A stretch of DNA of 64,000 nucleotides, from NCBI RefSeq assembly GCF_040581485.1, contig NC_090130.1:1240001-1304000 (forward strand). The letters run 5' to 3'. This DNA is from Linepithema humile (Eukaryota; Arthropoda; Insecta; Hymenoptera; Formicidae). Made by a program: the position numbers and the translations under genes. The notes under the pieces were generated by a model. That model was not told the DNA's origin. It searched no databases and saw nothing but the letters and a program-made list of their open reading frames with translations. Below, one piece after another: positions 24,051-36,016 of this stretch (the first letter of the stretch is position 1; each line of letters starts with the position of its first letter).

Positions 24051-24543
24051 ATTAAACATATATAGTTAAAGCTATATACGTATGTAGAAATATCTTAAAC
24101 CATCGTCGGTATACAATATCCTGAATGCAAAATGTTTGTTTTATATTGTATATATTTTAATTATATGTGTATTTCTACACTGAAATAATATTCCGTTTGA
24201 TTCAACAACCTTCTTTAATTCTTCTATATTCAGATATGTAGGCATAAAGTTTCATCAAATCAATGAACATCTTAAAAATATGGCAAACAATAATAAATAT
24301 GGAATAACACAAGCTTGGTATAATACCATGTTACATACGCCTCAACGACAATTTGCGCACACTCCAAGCAATAAATGGATGATATGGATCATAATGCAAG
24401 ACTAGTCATGTAATTCTTGTCAATCAAATTTGACGCAGCTAATTTTAATCTCATATTTACGTAGACAGTTACATTTGGAATTACGTAAAGTATCTCGGGA
24501 GCTAGACTCGATATTTGAAGTAGAGATGACTTTCAAAATGGGA

Positions 24544-25017
24544 TGTTTGATATTAATTCTAAATTTACGTTTGGTGTTGGTCGCGTAGTATTAAGCAAAC
24601 TGTATGTAAAATTATTCTATATTGAGTCTATTGAGTTATCAAATTTAATCTAACTATTTGTTAAGGCTGCCATCAATTGCATCTTTATTAAGGGTGCGTT
24701 CGGGGAGCGCGCTATCAGCGCTATTGTGTCATTCTATCCTTGTTTTATGTCTAATGAGCAATAAAGATAGAATGACGCAAATAGCGCTAATAGCGTCTCC
24801 CCGAACGCACCTTAAAATGCATTATCGCCGTCTTTTGTTTTTGGTGCTCGAGCAGAGATCAGTCGAGTCTCAGTTTTCCTTACATATAATATTATTATAT
24901 AGTTCTTGTTCGTATACATAGAACACACGACACGAGTCAATAAGTTCAATAAAAAAAAGGGTAATAAGCAAACCAGTGCCCATTGCATTTTCATTACACA
25001 TACATAAAATCGAAACA
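24544..25017. mobile_element. solo LTR in exon 4 of copy 10, itself carrying a MITE
   Basis: The same LTR as in copy 6, at the same exon position, flanked by TGGGA (24539-24543 and 25018-25022). The extra length comes from the TTAA-flanked element at 24692-24811. Without that insert it is about 350 bp. The AATAAA-like sequence (TTCAATAAAAAAAAGG) lies near 24946-24961. Confidence 0.82.
24692..24811. mobile_element. 120-bp MITE with TTAA target duplication
   Basis: Ends are GGGTGCGTTCGGGGAG and CTCCCCGAACGCACC, continuing as an imperfect hairpin (AGCGCTATT arms). TTAA stands on both sides (24688-24691 and 24812-24815). The paralogous LTR in copy 6 has one TTAA and no insert (14904-14907). TTAA duplication is the mark of piggyBac-type elements; the terminal bases alone are not decisive. 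Confidence 0.85.
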
Positions 25018-25885
25018 TGGGAAGTTACTTTATTCTCATGTCAATTGGCTTTAATAATATTTTTTATTTAATATTCATTCGCAATTATACAAATAACATT
25101 GTATTGTGGACTATTATGATCAAATTCTGGAGTTCTTATAATATTTTGAAACTTTTCGCCATCAATTTAGTATGCGAGAAAATTAGTAGCAAAATATTAA
25201 ATTTGTGTTTACGTTCGAAATATGAATCAAATTTTTATCTTTTTTATTGATTGTATAACCACTAATTGTGTTTTACGTTAATTTTACATTACTAAATCAA
25301 ACAAATTGTATTCATCTTAGCATATTTCATTTTCAAGCAAATTCCACAAAAAATTTCCCAAATAAAATATAGTATCATTCTATGAATGATATAGAAACAA
25401 ATGAAAATGTAAGTGGAAATATAAATTAGCAAATGTCATGAAATAATTGCAAATTGTAATCGATCATTATCTAACGTTATTTTGTTGTTATAACTGATTA
25501 TGACATCATAATTAATAAATAGAACAACAAAAGACATAAGATAATGATTTCTTGCTACTTGCAATGTCATGTTAATCTAGTTTTAAAAATACACAATTAT
25601 AAATGTCTTTATATTATATTATCTAATAGATCTCACAACTATTATTACATATAAAACAGTCGCCACTCACATTTTGCGGGATTAGACTTTTCCAATTTGG
25701 CTACAAATTTCTTCATGGGGTACGATTATAATTATCATACAATTATTACTAATATACGAACAAATAAACAGAATTTAACATTTAAAAAAATTACTGTTTT
25801 GCAGTTTGTCTCATCAGTTGGAACTGTTCTAGTTATATTAATACAAGCGCATACACAAACAGAAAATTTGTTTAAAAATATCTAG

Positions 25886-26355
25886 TTAAATCAATATATG
25901 TAGAACGATCTTAAATGATCGTTGGTTTGCAGTATCCTGTACGTAAAATGAATTTTTGTTAAATATATTTTTGACAGTTATATGTGTTTGCCTTTCTATC
26001 ATTACATTAAATAACAGCGTCACAGCATAAATATTACCTAATATATGTATAATCTCAACCTAAATATTACCTATAGAATATTTCATACTAGCATTACAAT
26101 TATGCTTAATACCAACTTAAAATAATTCTTTCGCATATCTCTTTATTAATAAATTTCCTTAAACAAGTATTACAAAAACATACAAATTTAATTTTTAATC
26201 TAAAAATGTTTTGTATGTATTATCAGATCTGTTTTCGTAAATCGCAATATGTATAATTTAATGGATCGATAATGCTAATGTACATTAGAGTAACGATTAT
26301 AATTACGAAGTCGAGTCGAAGTTGTAGTGTAGTCGGTAGAAAACGGATAGTTGCC
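25886..26355. other. spacer between copies 10 and 11
   Basis: 3' flank of copy 10, then the upstream module of copy 11 (about 26205-26355). The inverted repeat here is ATAATG / CGATTAT, so the inner bases differ from copy 3 but five outer pairs remain. The usual AATATTTGC before the ATG is missing: the ATG follows GGATAGTTGCC. Confidence 0.5.
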
Positions 26356-29196
26356 ATGACCAAGAGTGTTTCCACGGTTTTATCGCCGCTGCTAATAATC
26401 AGTTACGTGTTCGGTTTAAGAATTGTCCAGTTACCGATAAATCATGTAAGACCATGGTTTGGACTCTTCTATATACTGCTAGTTTGGTTATCTTATTGTT
26501 TTCTTCAAGTGTACACTAAAATAATATATACTAACTTTGACAAATATTCTATTTTTTATGGGCTTAGTGATTTCGCAGCGCTATTGTCAATTGTGTTTGG
26601 AATGTATCACAATAAGGTAAAAAAATGTCCATATAATCTTTTTTAATAATCAATATTCTAATAATTGCACTTGATTCTTTTCCGATAGTTTTAATGGTAA
26701 AAGTTAATAAACATTAATTATAAGTAAATATGAATAACTTTCTTAGTAATTATATATATTGTCATTAGATGAATGCGTGTGCATGCGCGCGCGCGCGCGC
26801 GTGTGTGTGTATGTATGTGTGTAAAGTAACAGTATATAAAAAACTTTAATATCTTTCATGTTCAGCGTTTACATCTTTTTGACAGAATGTCGAATAAAAA
26901 TTAATTTCATTAACACAAACATAAAATATATCTAAAAATAATATATTTACGTACACATGTATGTATATAAACATTCTTCTGAAAGCTAAAATTCTGACAA
27001 CTTTACGCATAAAATCTAATTCTCAAAAAAATTGTATATATTGGGTCTGTTAAAAAATTCCATTCCATTTTCTAATAAAATATAATTATTTTATTCATAA
27101 ACACATTGCTTCACTTAATAAACAATTTTCATTGTTCTCTATGACGTTTCGAAATTAACGAGGTTCTTTGGAGTAAATTGTGGATTGTACCATCCATCAT
27201 CAACCTTCATGAGACATCCAGACCATAGCTTGTCATTCAGAAGAAAATAATAGCATAAAGCATCGAAGTTTGGCAAACCGTTTTCTAACTCTTTTCAAAG
27301 TTATAGCGGCTTCACCATATACTGAAAAAATGCTTTTGATAGTGGCAAAGTATCAAACAGTTGAATCATCTCAAAACTTGAATAACATATTATGACAAAA
27401 ATACAATTTTTCGACGCGTATTTTTTTATCATCATCAACAAAATAATAGATGAGATAAAATGTAAAATTTACACCAAAATTTAAGACACAAACATTTTTA
27501 ACAGTTTTGTCACTGTTAAACATTTCTAGAAACATTCCATTAAAAATTGAACTAAACTCTGACAGACTCTATATTTATCTATTGATCGTGCATTATAAAT
27601 TGCTTTTTCTCTTTTTTCTTGCAGAAATTCAGAAACTGCCTGAAAAAACTAACTATTGTGGATACCACACTGCAAAAATTAGGAATAATTACAAATTATC
27701 AGCAATTACATAGAAAAATAATATGGATCGCTTTAGGATGGTTTGTAATAGCCATATTATTAAACAATGTGCTTATTATATTTATGAAAAAAATGTGCAA
27801 TTGTAACGCTGTGACAGCTATCTATCTTTCTCATCTAACGAACCATTCCACTCATATTAACTTCCTAGGAGATCTGATAATGACAAGTATTAATGGGTCA
27901 GTATTTTGAATATACAAATACTATTTTCAGAAAATTGAAAATAAGAAAGCTTTAATAAAAAATTAAAATCTTAAAATTTGTATTTATATTTATTAATATA
28001 AATTATTAACCACCAGTTTTTCTTTTATATTTAGATACGTAGGCGCTAAGTTTAATCAAATCAATAAACATCTTAAAAATATGGCGAACAATAATAAATA
28101 TGGAATGACACAAGCTTGGGATAATACCGTGTTACATACGCCTCAACGACAAATTACCAAAACTTCAAGCAATAAATGGATGATATGGATTATAATGTAA
28201 AGCTATTCGTATAATTATTGTGAATCAAATATTGCGCAGCTAATTTTCATATTTACGTAGACAGCTACATTTGGAATTGCGTAAAATATCTCGGGAACTA
28301 GACTCGATATTCGGAGTAGAAATGACTTTCAAAATGGGATGTTACTTTATTTTCATGGCATCAGCTTTAAATCATATTTTTCATGCGATATTCATCCCCA
28401 ATTATACAAATCATACAGCATTCTTCATTATTGTTGTCATATTCTGGGGTTCTCACAATATTTTGAAACTTCTCGTAATTAATTTAGTGTGCGAGAAAGT
28501 TAGCAACCAGGTATTGCATTTATGGTTACGTTTCAAATGCATTTCTCAAAACTTTTTTTTTTTTAGTTATTGTATGACTGCTAATTGTGTTGAATTTTGG
28601 ATTACTAAATTAAACAACTTTCATTTATTTATATATACTTCAACTGCAGGCAAATTCAACAAAAAATTATTTATATAAGGTATCGCATTCAATGAACGAT
28701 GTTGAAACATGTGAAAATGTAAGTCGTAATATAACTTTAACTAATGTCATAAAAATATTCAAAGTACCAAGCGGTTATTACAGCGGAATATCATTATCAT
28801 AATAATCGATTATGGCATCATAATTACTTAGGGCGACAAAGACATTAGATGATGACTGCTTCCTACTTGGGATGTCTTATTGACAGTTTAACTTTAAAAA
28901 TACAGAATTATAAATGTCTTTATATTATTCTGTATTAATAGATCTCACAACTATTGCTACACATAAACCAGTCGCCACTCAGATTTTGCGGGATTGGGCT
29001 TTTCCAATTTGGCTACAAATTTATTTATGGAGTATGATTGACATTATCATACAATTATTACTAATACATAAATAAATAAAGCAAAATTTAATTAATAAAC
29101 ATTACTGTTTTTTAGTGTGTCTCGTCAGTTGGAACTGTTCTAGTTATATTAATACAAGCGCATATAGAAACAGAAAATTTGATTAAAAATATATAG
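26356..29196 (+). CDS. gustatory receptor, copy 11 (7 exons, 394 aa, long intron 1)
   Basis: Exons 26356-26616, 27625-27896, 28035-28196, 28261-28510, 28650-28718, 28942-29031, 29116-29196. Open frame. The frame is also open upstream to 26272, but homology supports the ATG at 26356. Intron 1 is about 1 kb and holds a microsatellite and an antisense mariner fossil. Exon 2 ends SING where most have SIIG. Exon 7 begins CVSSVGTVLVILIQ, with Cys replacing Phe. This is the first member in the window of the long-intron subfamily. Confidence 0.89.
26775..26822. repeat. GC/GT dinucleotide repeat in intron 1 of copy 11
   Basis: Alternating purine-pyrimidine tract: GCGTGTGCATGCGCGCGC, more GC pairs, then GT and GTAT pairs. 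The GC-rich core is unusual in this AT-rich array and could adopt a left-handed helix. Confidence 0.85.
27050..27360 (-). pseudogene. mariner transposase fossil, antisense in intron 1 of copy 11
   Basis: On the minus strand, fragments match the N-terminal DNA-binding part of mariner transposases: YGEAA-like, VRKRFAKL, then LWSGCLMKVDDG, in the place of the family's PRSGRP-VDDD block. Several frame breaks; no catalytic domain seen. The reading is clearer in copies 15 and 21. Confidence 0.65.
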
Positions 29197-29681
29197 TTAA
29201 AGTAATATACGCAGAAACATCTTAAATGATCGTCGGTATACAATATCCTGTACGTAAAATAAATTTTTGTTAAATATATTTTTGACAGTTATATGTGTTT
29301 TCATTTTTATCATTACATTAAATAACATCGTGTCAACATAAATATTACTTAATATATGTATAATCTCAGCCTAAATGTTACCTATAGAATATTTCATACT
29401 AACATTACAATTTTGCTTAATACCAACTGAAAATAATTCTTTCGCATATCTCTTTATTAGTAAAGTTTTTTAAACAAATATTACAAAAACATAGAAATTT
29501 AATTCTTTATCTCAAAATGATTTATTTCTATTATCAGATCTGTTTTCACAAATGTACAATATGTATAATTCAATAGATCGATAGTTTCAATGTGCATTAA
29601 GGTAGGAACTATAATTTCGAAGTCGAATAGCAATTGTACATAGTATAGTCCGTAGAAAAGGGATAAATCGTAATATTTGCA
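29197..29681. other. spacer between copies 11 and 12
   Basis: 3' flank of copy 11 and the upstream module of copy 12 (about 29516-29681), nearly the same as that of copy 9. No element seen. Confidence 0.5.
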
Positions 29682-31862
29682 ATGAACAAGAGTGTTTACA
29701 AAGTTTTATCGCCACTGCTGATAATTAATTTCGTGTGTGGCTTAAGAATCGTCCACTTACCGATAAGTCATCTAAAAGCATGGTTTGCGCTCCTCTATAT
29801 ACTGCTATTATGGTTAATTTACTGTGTTCTCCGAGTGCACATTACAATAGAGTTTCTTGACTGGAATGTATATTATATTATTCCTGACATGGCCGATTTT
29901 ACAGTGCTATTATCAATTCAATTTGGAATTTATCACAATAAGGTAAAGGAGTATCTTTATAATCTCTTTAATAACTAATACCAGTTAAACCCTCTCAAAA
30001 CTTAAATAAATTAATAAAAATAATAACTCAAATGCAATTTTTTTTATCATCATCAAAATGATGGCTTCAAATGTGAAGTTTGCAACAAAATATAATAAAT
30101 AAGTAATTTTAACAGTTACGTCACTATTAAACAGTTCTAACCATTCCTATTAAAAATCGAATCAAACTTTGACAGTTCCATTCATTCAGTTCCATTCATC
30201 TATTGTTATTTTGTGTTTTCAAATTGCCTTCTCCCTTTTTTCATGCAACCAGAAATTTAAAAACTGTCTGAAAAAGTTGGCTTTTGTGGACACGACGCTA
30301 GAAAACTTAGGAATAATTACAAATTATCGGTCGCTACGTAAAAGAATTATATGGATCATTTTAGGATGGTTGGTAATAAACATATTATTAAACACTATGC
30401 AAATCATACTTGTGAAAGAAACGTACAAATGTAACACTATGACAGCTATCTATTTTTCTAATGTATTGAGCTATATCGATTATATTACCTTCCTAAGCGA
30501 TCTGACAATATCAAGTATTATTGGGTCAGTATTTTTAATAAAAAAACATTATTTTATTAGAACTAAAAAATAGTAAGTCTTAATAAAAAATTAAAAACTT
30601 CTTAAAATTTCGTAAAAATCATGTTATGATACATTTATATGTATATTTATTAACATAAATCATTAACCACCAATCTTTCTTTTATATTCAGATACGTAGG
30701 CATAAAGTTTGATCAAATCAATGAATATCTTAAAAATATGGCAAACAATAATAAATATGGAATAATACAAGCTTGCGATAGTACCGTGTTACATACGCCT
30801 CAACGACAATTTGCGCACAATACAAGCAATAAATGGATGATATGGATCATAATGTAAGACTATTCATGTAAATATTGTAATTACTGTCAATCAAATTTTG
30901 TTCTGCACACTGTAATATCATATTTTCGTAGACATCTTCATTTAGAATTACGTAATATATCTCGCGAGCTAGACTCCATATTCGGAGTAGAGATGACTTT
31001 CAAAATGGGAAGTTACTTTATCTATGTGACACTGAACTTGTATCATTTTTTTTATGAGATATTCGTCCCCCATTATACAAATTACACAGTATTGTACAAA
31101 AATTTTACCATATTATGGTGTTTCTACAATATTTTGAAACTTCTCACCATTAACTTAAAGTGCGAGAAAGTCAGCAACCAGGTATCAAATTCGTATGTTT
31201 ACATTCAAAATGCATTCTTCAAATTTTTTTCGTTTTTAGTAATGTATAAGTACAAATTGTGTTGAGTTTCAAATTACTAAATTAATCGACTTATTTTTAC
31301 TTTTGCATATTTCAATTTCAGGCAAATTCAACGATAAATTTCCTACGTAAAATATTGCAGTCTATAAAGGATGTTGAAACATGTGAAAATGTAAGTCGTA
31401 ATATAATTTTAACAAATATCATTAAATTATTCCAGGTAGAAAGTAGTCATTATCTAACGTCATTATTTGAATGTCATAATATTGATATAATGTCGTTATG
31501 ATTAGCAATTAGGACGACAAAGAGACGTCAGATAATGCTTACTACTTGAAACATCTTATTGTTAGTCTAGTTTAAAAAATGCAAAATTATATAAATTATA
31601 TAAATGTCTCTATTATCTTAAACTAACAGATCGCACAACTATTGTTACATATAAAACAGTCGCCACTCAGATTTTGCGGAATTGGGCTTTTCCAATTTGG
31701 CTACAAATTTGTTTATGGGGTATGATTGTAATTATTATAAATTATCATCAATATATAAGGCAAAAATTAATGTTTAAAGAAATTACTGTGTTCCAGTTTG
31801 TCTCATCAGTTGGAACTGTTCTAGTTATATTAATACAATCGTATACAGAATCAGAGAATTAG
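29682..31862 (+). CDS. gustatory receptor, copy 12 (7 exons, 389 aa)
   Basis: Exons 29682-29942, 30253-30524, 30692-30853, 30932-31181, 31322-31390, 31630-31719, 31797-31862. Open frame. Nearest relative is copy 1: same early stop at SEN, same LRNISRELDS in exon 4 and the same two MITEs behind it. Amino acid differences cluster at the end of exon 2 (ILVKETYKC, NVLSYIDYI) and in exon 4 (NLYHFFYEIFVPHYTNYTV). Exon 4 reads LKCEKV where most have LVCEKV. Confidence 0.9.
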
Positions 31863-31989
31863 ATTAAACATATATAGTTAAAACAATATACGTATGTAGA
31901 AATATCTTAAACCATCGTCGGCGTACAATATCCTAAGTGTAAAATATTTGTTTTATATTGTATATATTTTAATTATATGTGTATTTCTA

Positions 31990-32200
31990 CACTGAAAAAA
32001 ATATTCCGTTTGATTCAACAAACCGTCTGTTCGATTTTGGACGAAACAGACAAATTTTAGTTGAATCTATCAAAATTTTTATTAATGCAACTAGATTCTG
32101 GCAGATTCAACCAAAATCTGGTAGATTCAACCAAAATCTGTCTGTTTAGTCCAAAATTGAGCAGATGATTATTGAATCAAACAAAACATTCTTCTCAGTG
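31990..32200. mobile_element. MITE A behind copy 12
   Basis: Starts CACTGAAAAAAATATTCCGT and ends TCTTCTCAGTG, flanked by TA on both sides; same element and site as behind copy 1. Confidence 0.75.
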
Positions 32201-32341
32201 TATCATCATATTAAATAAAGTGTATTTTACAAAGCGTATAAATATTTCTTCAGAAAATTTCAAATTATTTTACAATTTTAACACGTTAATACCAACTAAA
32301 AACAATTCTATCGTATATTAATATATTATTAATAAATTTCT

Positions 32342-32685
32342 TTATTGAAAAAAGTTCTGCTTGATACAATAAACTGTCTGTTCAGTTTTGGACAAAACTG
32401 ACAGATTTTGGTTGAATCTACCAGATTTTGGTTGAATCTGCCAGTTTGGTTGAATCTCGTCGCATCTACTAGAATTCTTATTAATGTAACAAGATTCTGG
32501 TAGATTCAATCAAAATGTAGTAAACTTAACCAGAATCTGGATTGGTTAGCTCGTAACTAAACAGATTGTTGAATCTCTCAGAATCTTCTTGCATTAATAG
32601 AAATTCTGGTGAATTTAACCAGAGTCTGTTTGGTCCAAAATCGAACAAATGGTTTGTCGAATGAAACAGAACATTTTTCTCAGAG
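32342..32685. mobile_element. MITE B behind copy 12
   Basis: Same element as behind copy 1, with an expanded internal run of TTTTGGTTGAATCT repeats near 32405-32455. The right end is TTTCTCAGAG. Confidence 0.6.
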
Positions 32686-32891
32686 TTTAAACGACTATTA
32701 CAAAAACATACCAATTTAATTTTTTATCTAAAAATGTTTTGTTTATCTATTATGAGATCTGTTTTCTTAAATTGCAATATGTATAATTCAATAGATGGAT
32801 AACTCTTAAGTGCATTAGGGTAACAATTATAATAACGAATTTGAGTCGAAGTTGTAGTGCAGTCGGTAGAAAACAGTTTGCAATATTTACC

Positions 32892-33171
32892 ATGAAGAAG
32901 AGTGTTTACACGGTTTTATCGCCGCTGCTAATAAGCAATTAGTCGCCACTCACATTTTGCGGGATTGGGCTTTTCCAATTTGGCTACAAATTTATTTATG
33001 GAGTATGATTATACATTATCATACAATTATTACTAATATACGAATAAATAAAACAAAATTTAACATTTAATAAAAATTACTGTTTTGCAGTTTGTCTCAT
33101 CAGTTGGAACTGTTCTAGTTATATTAATACAAGCGCATACAGAAACAGAAAATTTGCTTAAAAATATATAA
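32892..33171 (+). pseudogene. gustatory receptor relic: exon 1 start fused to exons 6-7
   Basis: An upstream module and the first 16 codons of exon 1 (MKKSVYTVLSPLLISN) run at about 32940 straight into exon 6 at CAGTCGCCACTCACATTTTG; exon 6 ends at 33002 and exon 7 is 33091-33171. Exons 2-5 are gone. The exon 1 context (TTTACCATG) matches pseudogene 2, so this is probably the counterpart of copy 2 in a duplicated block behind copy 12. The joined frame hits a stop at the junction. Confidence 0.85.
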
Positions 33172-33661
33172 TTAAAGTAATATACGCAGAAACATCTTAA
33201 ATGATTGTCGGTATACAATATCCTGTACGTAATATGAATTTTTGTTAAATATATTTTTGACAGTTATATGTGTTTTCATTTCTATCATTACATTAACTAA
33301 CATTGTGTCAACATAAATACATATTACTTAATATATGTATAATCTCAGCCTAAATATTAACTATAGAAATATTTCATACTAACATTACAATTTTGCTTAA
33401 TACCAACTGAAAATAATTTTTTTGCATATCTTTTTATTAGTAAATTTTCTTAAACAAGTATTACAAAAACATACAAATTTAATTTTTAATCTAAAAATGT
33501 TTTGTATCTATTATCAGATCTCTTTTCACAAATGTACAATATATATAATTCAATAGATCAATAGTTCCAATGTGCATTAAGGTAAGAACTATAATTTCGA
33601 AGTCGCATAGAAGTTGTACGTAGTGTAGTCTGTAAAAAAGAGATAATTGGCAATATTTGCA
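33172..33661. other. spacer before copy 13
   Basis: 3' flank of the relic and the upstream module of copy 13 (about 33498-33661), with ATAGTTCC / AGAACTAT arms. No element seen. Confidence 0.5.
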
Positions 33662-35833
33662 ATGAACAAGAGTGTTTACAAGATTTTATGGCCACTCCTG
33701 ATAATCAATTACGTGTTTGGCTTGAGAATTGTCTATTTACCGATAAGTCATCTAAAACCATGGTTTGGGGTCTTCTATATACTGCTATTATGGTTAATTT
33801 ACTGTGTTCTCCGAGTGCACATTACAATAAAATTTCTTAACTTGGATGTATATCATATTATTACTGGAATGGTCGATTTTACACTGCTATTATTAATTCT
33901 GTTTGGAATGTATAACAATAAGGTAAAAAAGTATCCTAATAATCTCTTTAATAACTGATAACAGTTAAATCTTCTCAAAACTTAAATAAATTAATAAAAA
34001 TAATAACTCAAATGCAATTTTTCTTTTTATCATCATTAAAATGATGGCTTCAAATGTAAAGTTCGCAACAAAATATAATACATAAGTAATTTTGACAGTT
34101 TTGTCACTATTAAACAATTCTAGCCATTTCTATTAAAAATCAAATTAAGAATCAAATTTTGACAGTTCCAATATTCATCTATTGTTATTGTGTGTGTTTT
34201 CAAATTGTTTTTTCCCTTTTTTCATGCAACCAGAAATTTAAAAACTGTTTGAAAAAATTGGCTATTGTGGACACAACGTTAGAAAACTTAGGAATAATTA
34301 CAAGTTATCGGCCGCTACGTAAAAAAATTATATGGATCATTTTAGGATGGTTTGTAATAACCATATTATTAAACATTATGCCAATTATAATTCAAAAAGA
34401 ATGGTTTTATCATAGCACTATAACATTTATCTATTTTTTTAATGTATTGAACTATTTCGCTCATATTACCTTCTTAAGCGATCTGACAATGACGAGTATT
34501 ATTGGGTCAGTATTTTTAATACACAATTATTATTTTATTGGAACTAAAAATTAGTAAGCCTTAATAAAAAATTGAAAACTTTTTAAAATTTCGTAAAAAC
34601 CATGTTATGATACATTTATATGCATATTTATTAACATAAATCATTAACCACCAATTTTTCTTTTATATTCAGATACGTAAGCATAAAGTTTGATCAAATC
34701 AATGAACATCTTAAAAATATGGCAAACAATAATAAATATGGAATAACACAAACTTGGGATAATTCCGTGTTACATACGCCTCAACGACAATTTGCGCACA
34801 ATCCAAGCAATAAATGGATGATATGGATCATAATGTAAGACTATTCATGTAATTCTTGTCAATCAAATTATGCACAGCTAATTTTCATATCATATTTATG
34901 TAGACAACTTCATTTGGAGTTACGTAAAATATCTCGCGAGCTAGACTCGATATACGGAGTAGAGATGACTTTCAAAATGGGAAGTTACTTTTACTTCATG
35001 GCACTGAATTTGTATAGTCTTTTTTATGTGATATTTATCCCTAATTACACAAATCACATAGTATTGTACAAAATTATTTCTATATCATTATGGTGTTTCT
35101 ACAATATTTTGAAACTTCTCATCATTAATTTAGTGTGTGAGAAAGTCAGCAACCAGGTATCAAATTTGTATGTTTACATTCAAAATGCATTTATTCAAAT
35201 CTTTTTTGATTTTAGTAATGTATGAGTACAAATTGTGTGTGTTGAATTTTAAATTATTAAATTAAACAATTTATTTTCATTTTTGCATATTTCAATTTTA
35301 GGCAAATTCAACAAAAAATTTCCTACATAACATATTGCAGTTTATGAACGATGTTGAAACATGTGAAAATGTAAGTCGTAATATAACTTTAACAAAATAT
35401 CATTAAACTATTCCAGGTAGAAAGTAGTCATTATCTAACGTCATTATTTAAATGTCATAATATTGACATAATGGCGCCATAATTAGCAATTAGGACGACA
35501 AAAAGACGTCAGATTATGCTTACTACTTAAAATTTCTTATTGTTAGTCTAGGTTTAAAAATACAGAATTATAAGTGTCTCTATATTATTTTATCTAATAG
35601 ATTTCACAACTATTATTACATATAAAACAGTCGCCACTCAAATTTTGCGGAATTGGACTTTTCCAATTTGGCTACAAATTTGTTTATGGGGTATGTATAT
35701 AATTATCATAAATTATCATCAATATATAAAGTAAAACTTAATGTTTAAAAAAATTACTGTGTTCCAGTTTGTCTTATCAGTTGGAACTGTTCTAGTTATA
35801 TTAATACAATCGTATACAGAATCAGAAAATTAA
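33662..35833 (+). CDS. gustatory receptor, copy 13 (7 exons, 390 aa)
   Basis: Exons 33662-33922, 34234-34505, 34673-34834, 34904-35156, 35302-35370, 35601-35690, 35768-35833. Open frame. A non-ATG extension upstream is possible in frame, but 33662 is the conserved start. Exon 4 is one codon longer (IISISLWCF). Exon 3 begins YVSIKF. The final stop is TAA where sister copies use TAG. The end of intron 5 matches the AATAGAT type of copies 3 and 7, while exon 5 is the 23-codon type, so it looks mosaic. Confidence 0.9.
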
Positions 35834-36016
35834 ATTAAATATATATAGTTAAAACAATATACGTATGTAGAAATATCTTAAACCATCGTCGGCGTACAAT
35901 ATCCTGAATGTAAAATGTTTGTCTTATATTGTATATGTTTTAATTATATGTGTATTTCTACACTCAAATAATATTCCGTTTAATTCAACAATCTTCTTTA
36001 ATTTTTCTATATTCAG

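Larger units (their letters stand above)
24234..25885 (+). pseudogene. headless gustatory receptor pseudogene, copy 10 (exons 3-7)
   Basis: Exon 3 24234-24395, exon 4 24465-24543 and 25023-25193 split by an LTR, exon 5 about 25337-25408, exon 6 25630-25719, exon 7 25805-25885. Exons 1-2 are missing. The exon 3 donor is GC as in copy 6; the exon 4 donor has become AT (25194); the exon 5 acceptor AG is lost (TTTCAA) and exon 5 contains an in-frame TAG. Exon 7 is intact and ends NLFKNI. Confidence 0.88.

Noticed and set aside
24658..24921. 87-aa ORF in copy 10
   Set aside because: It spans the LTR and the TTAA MITE, which has no coding counterpart in copy 6.
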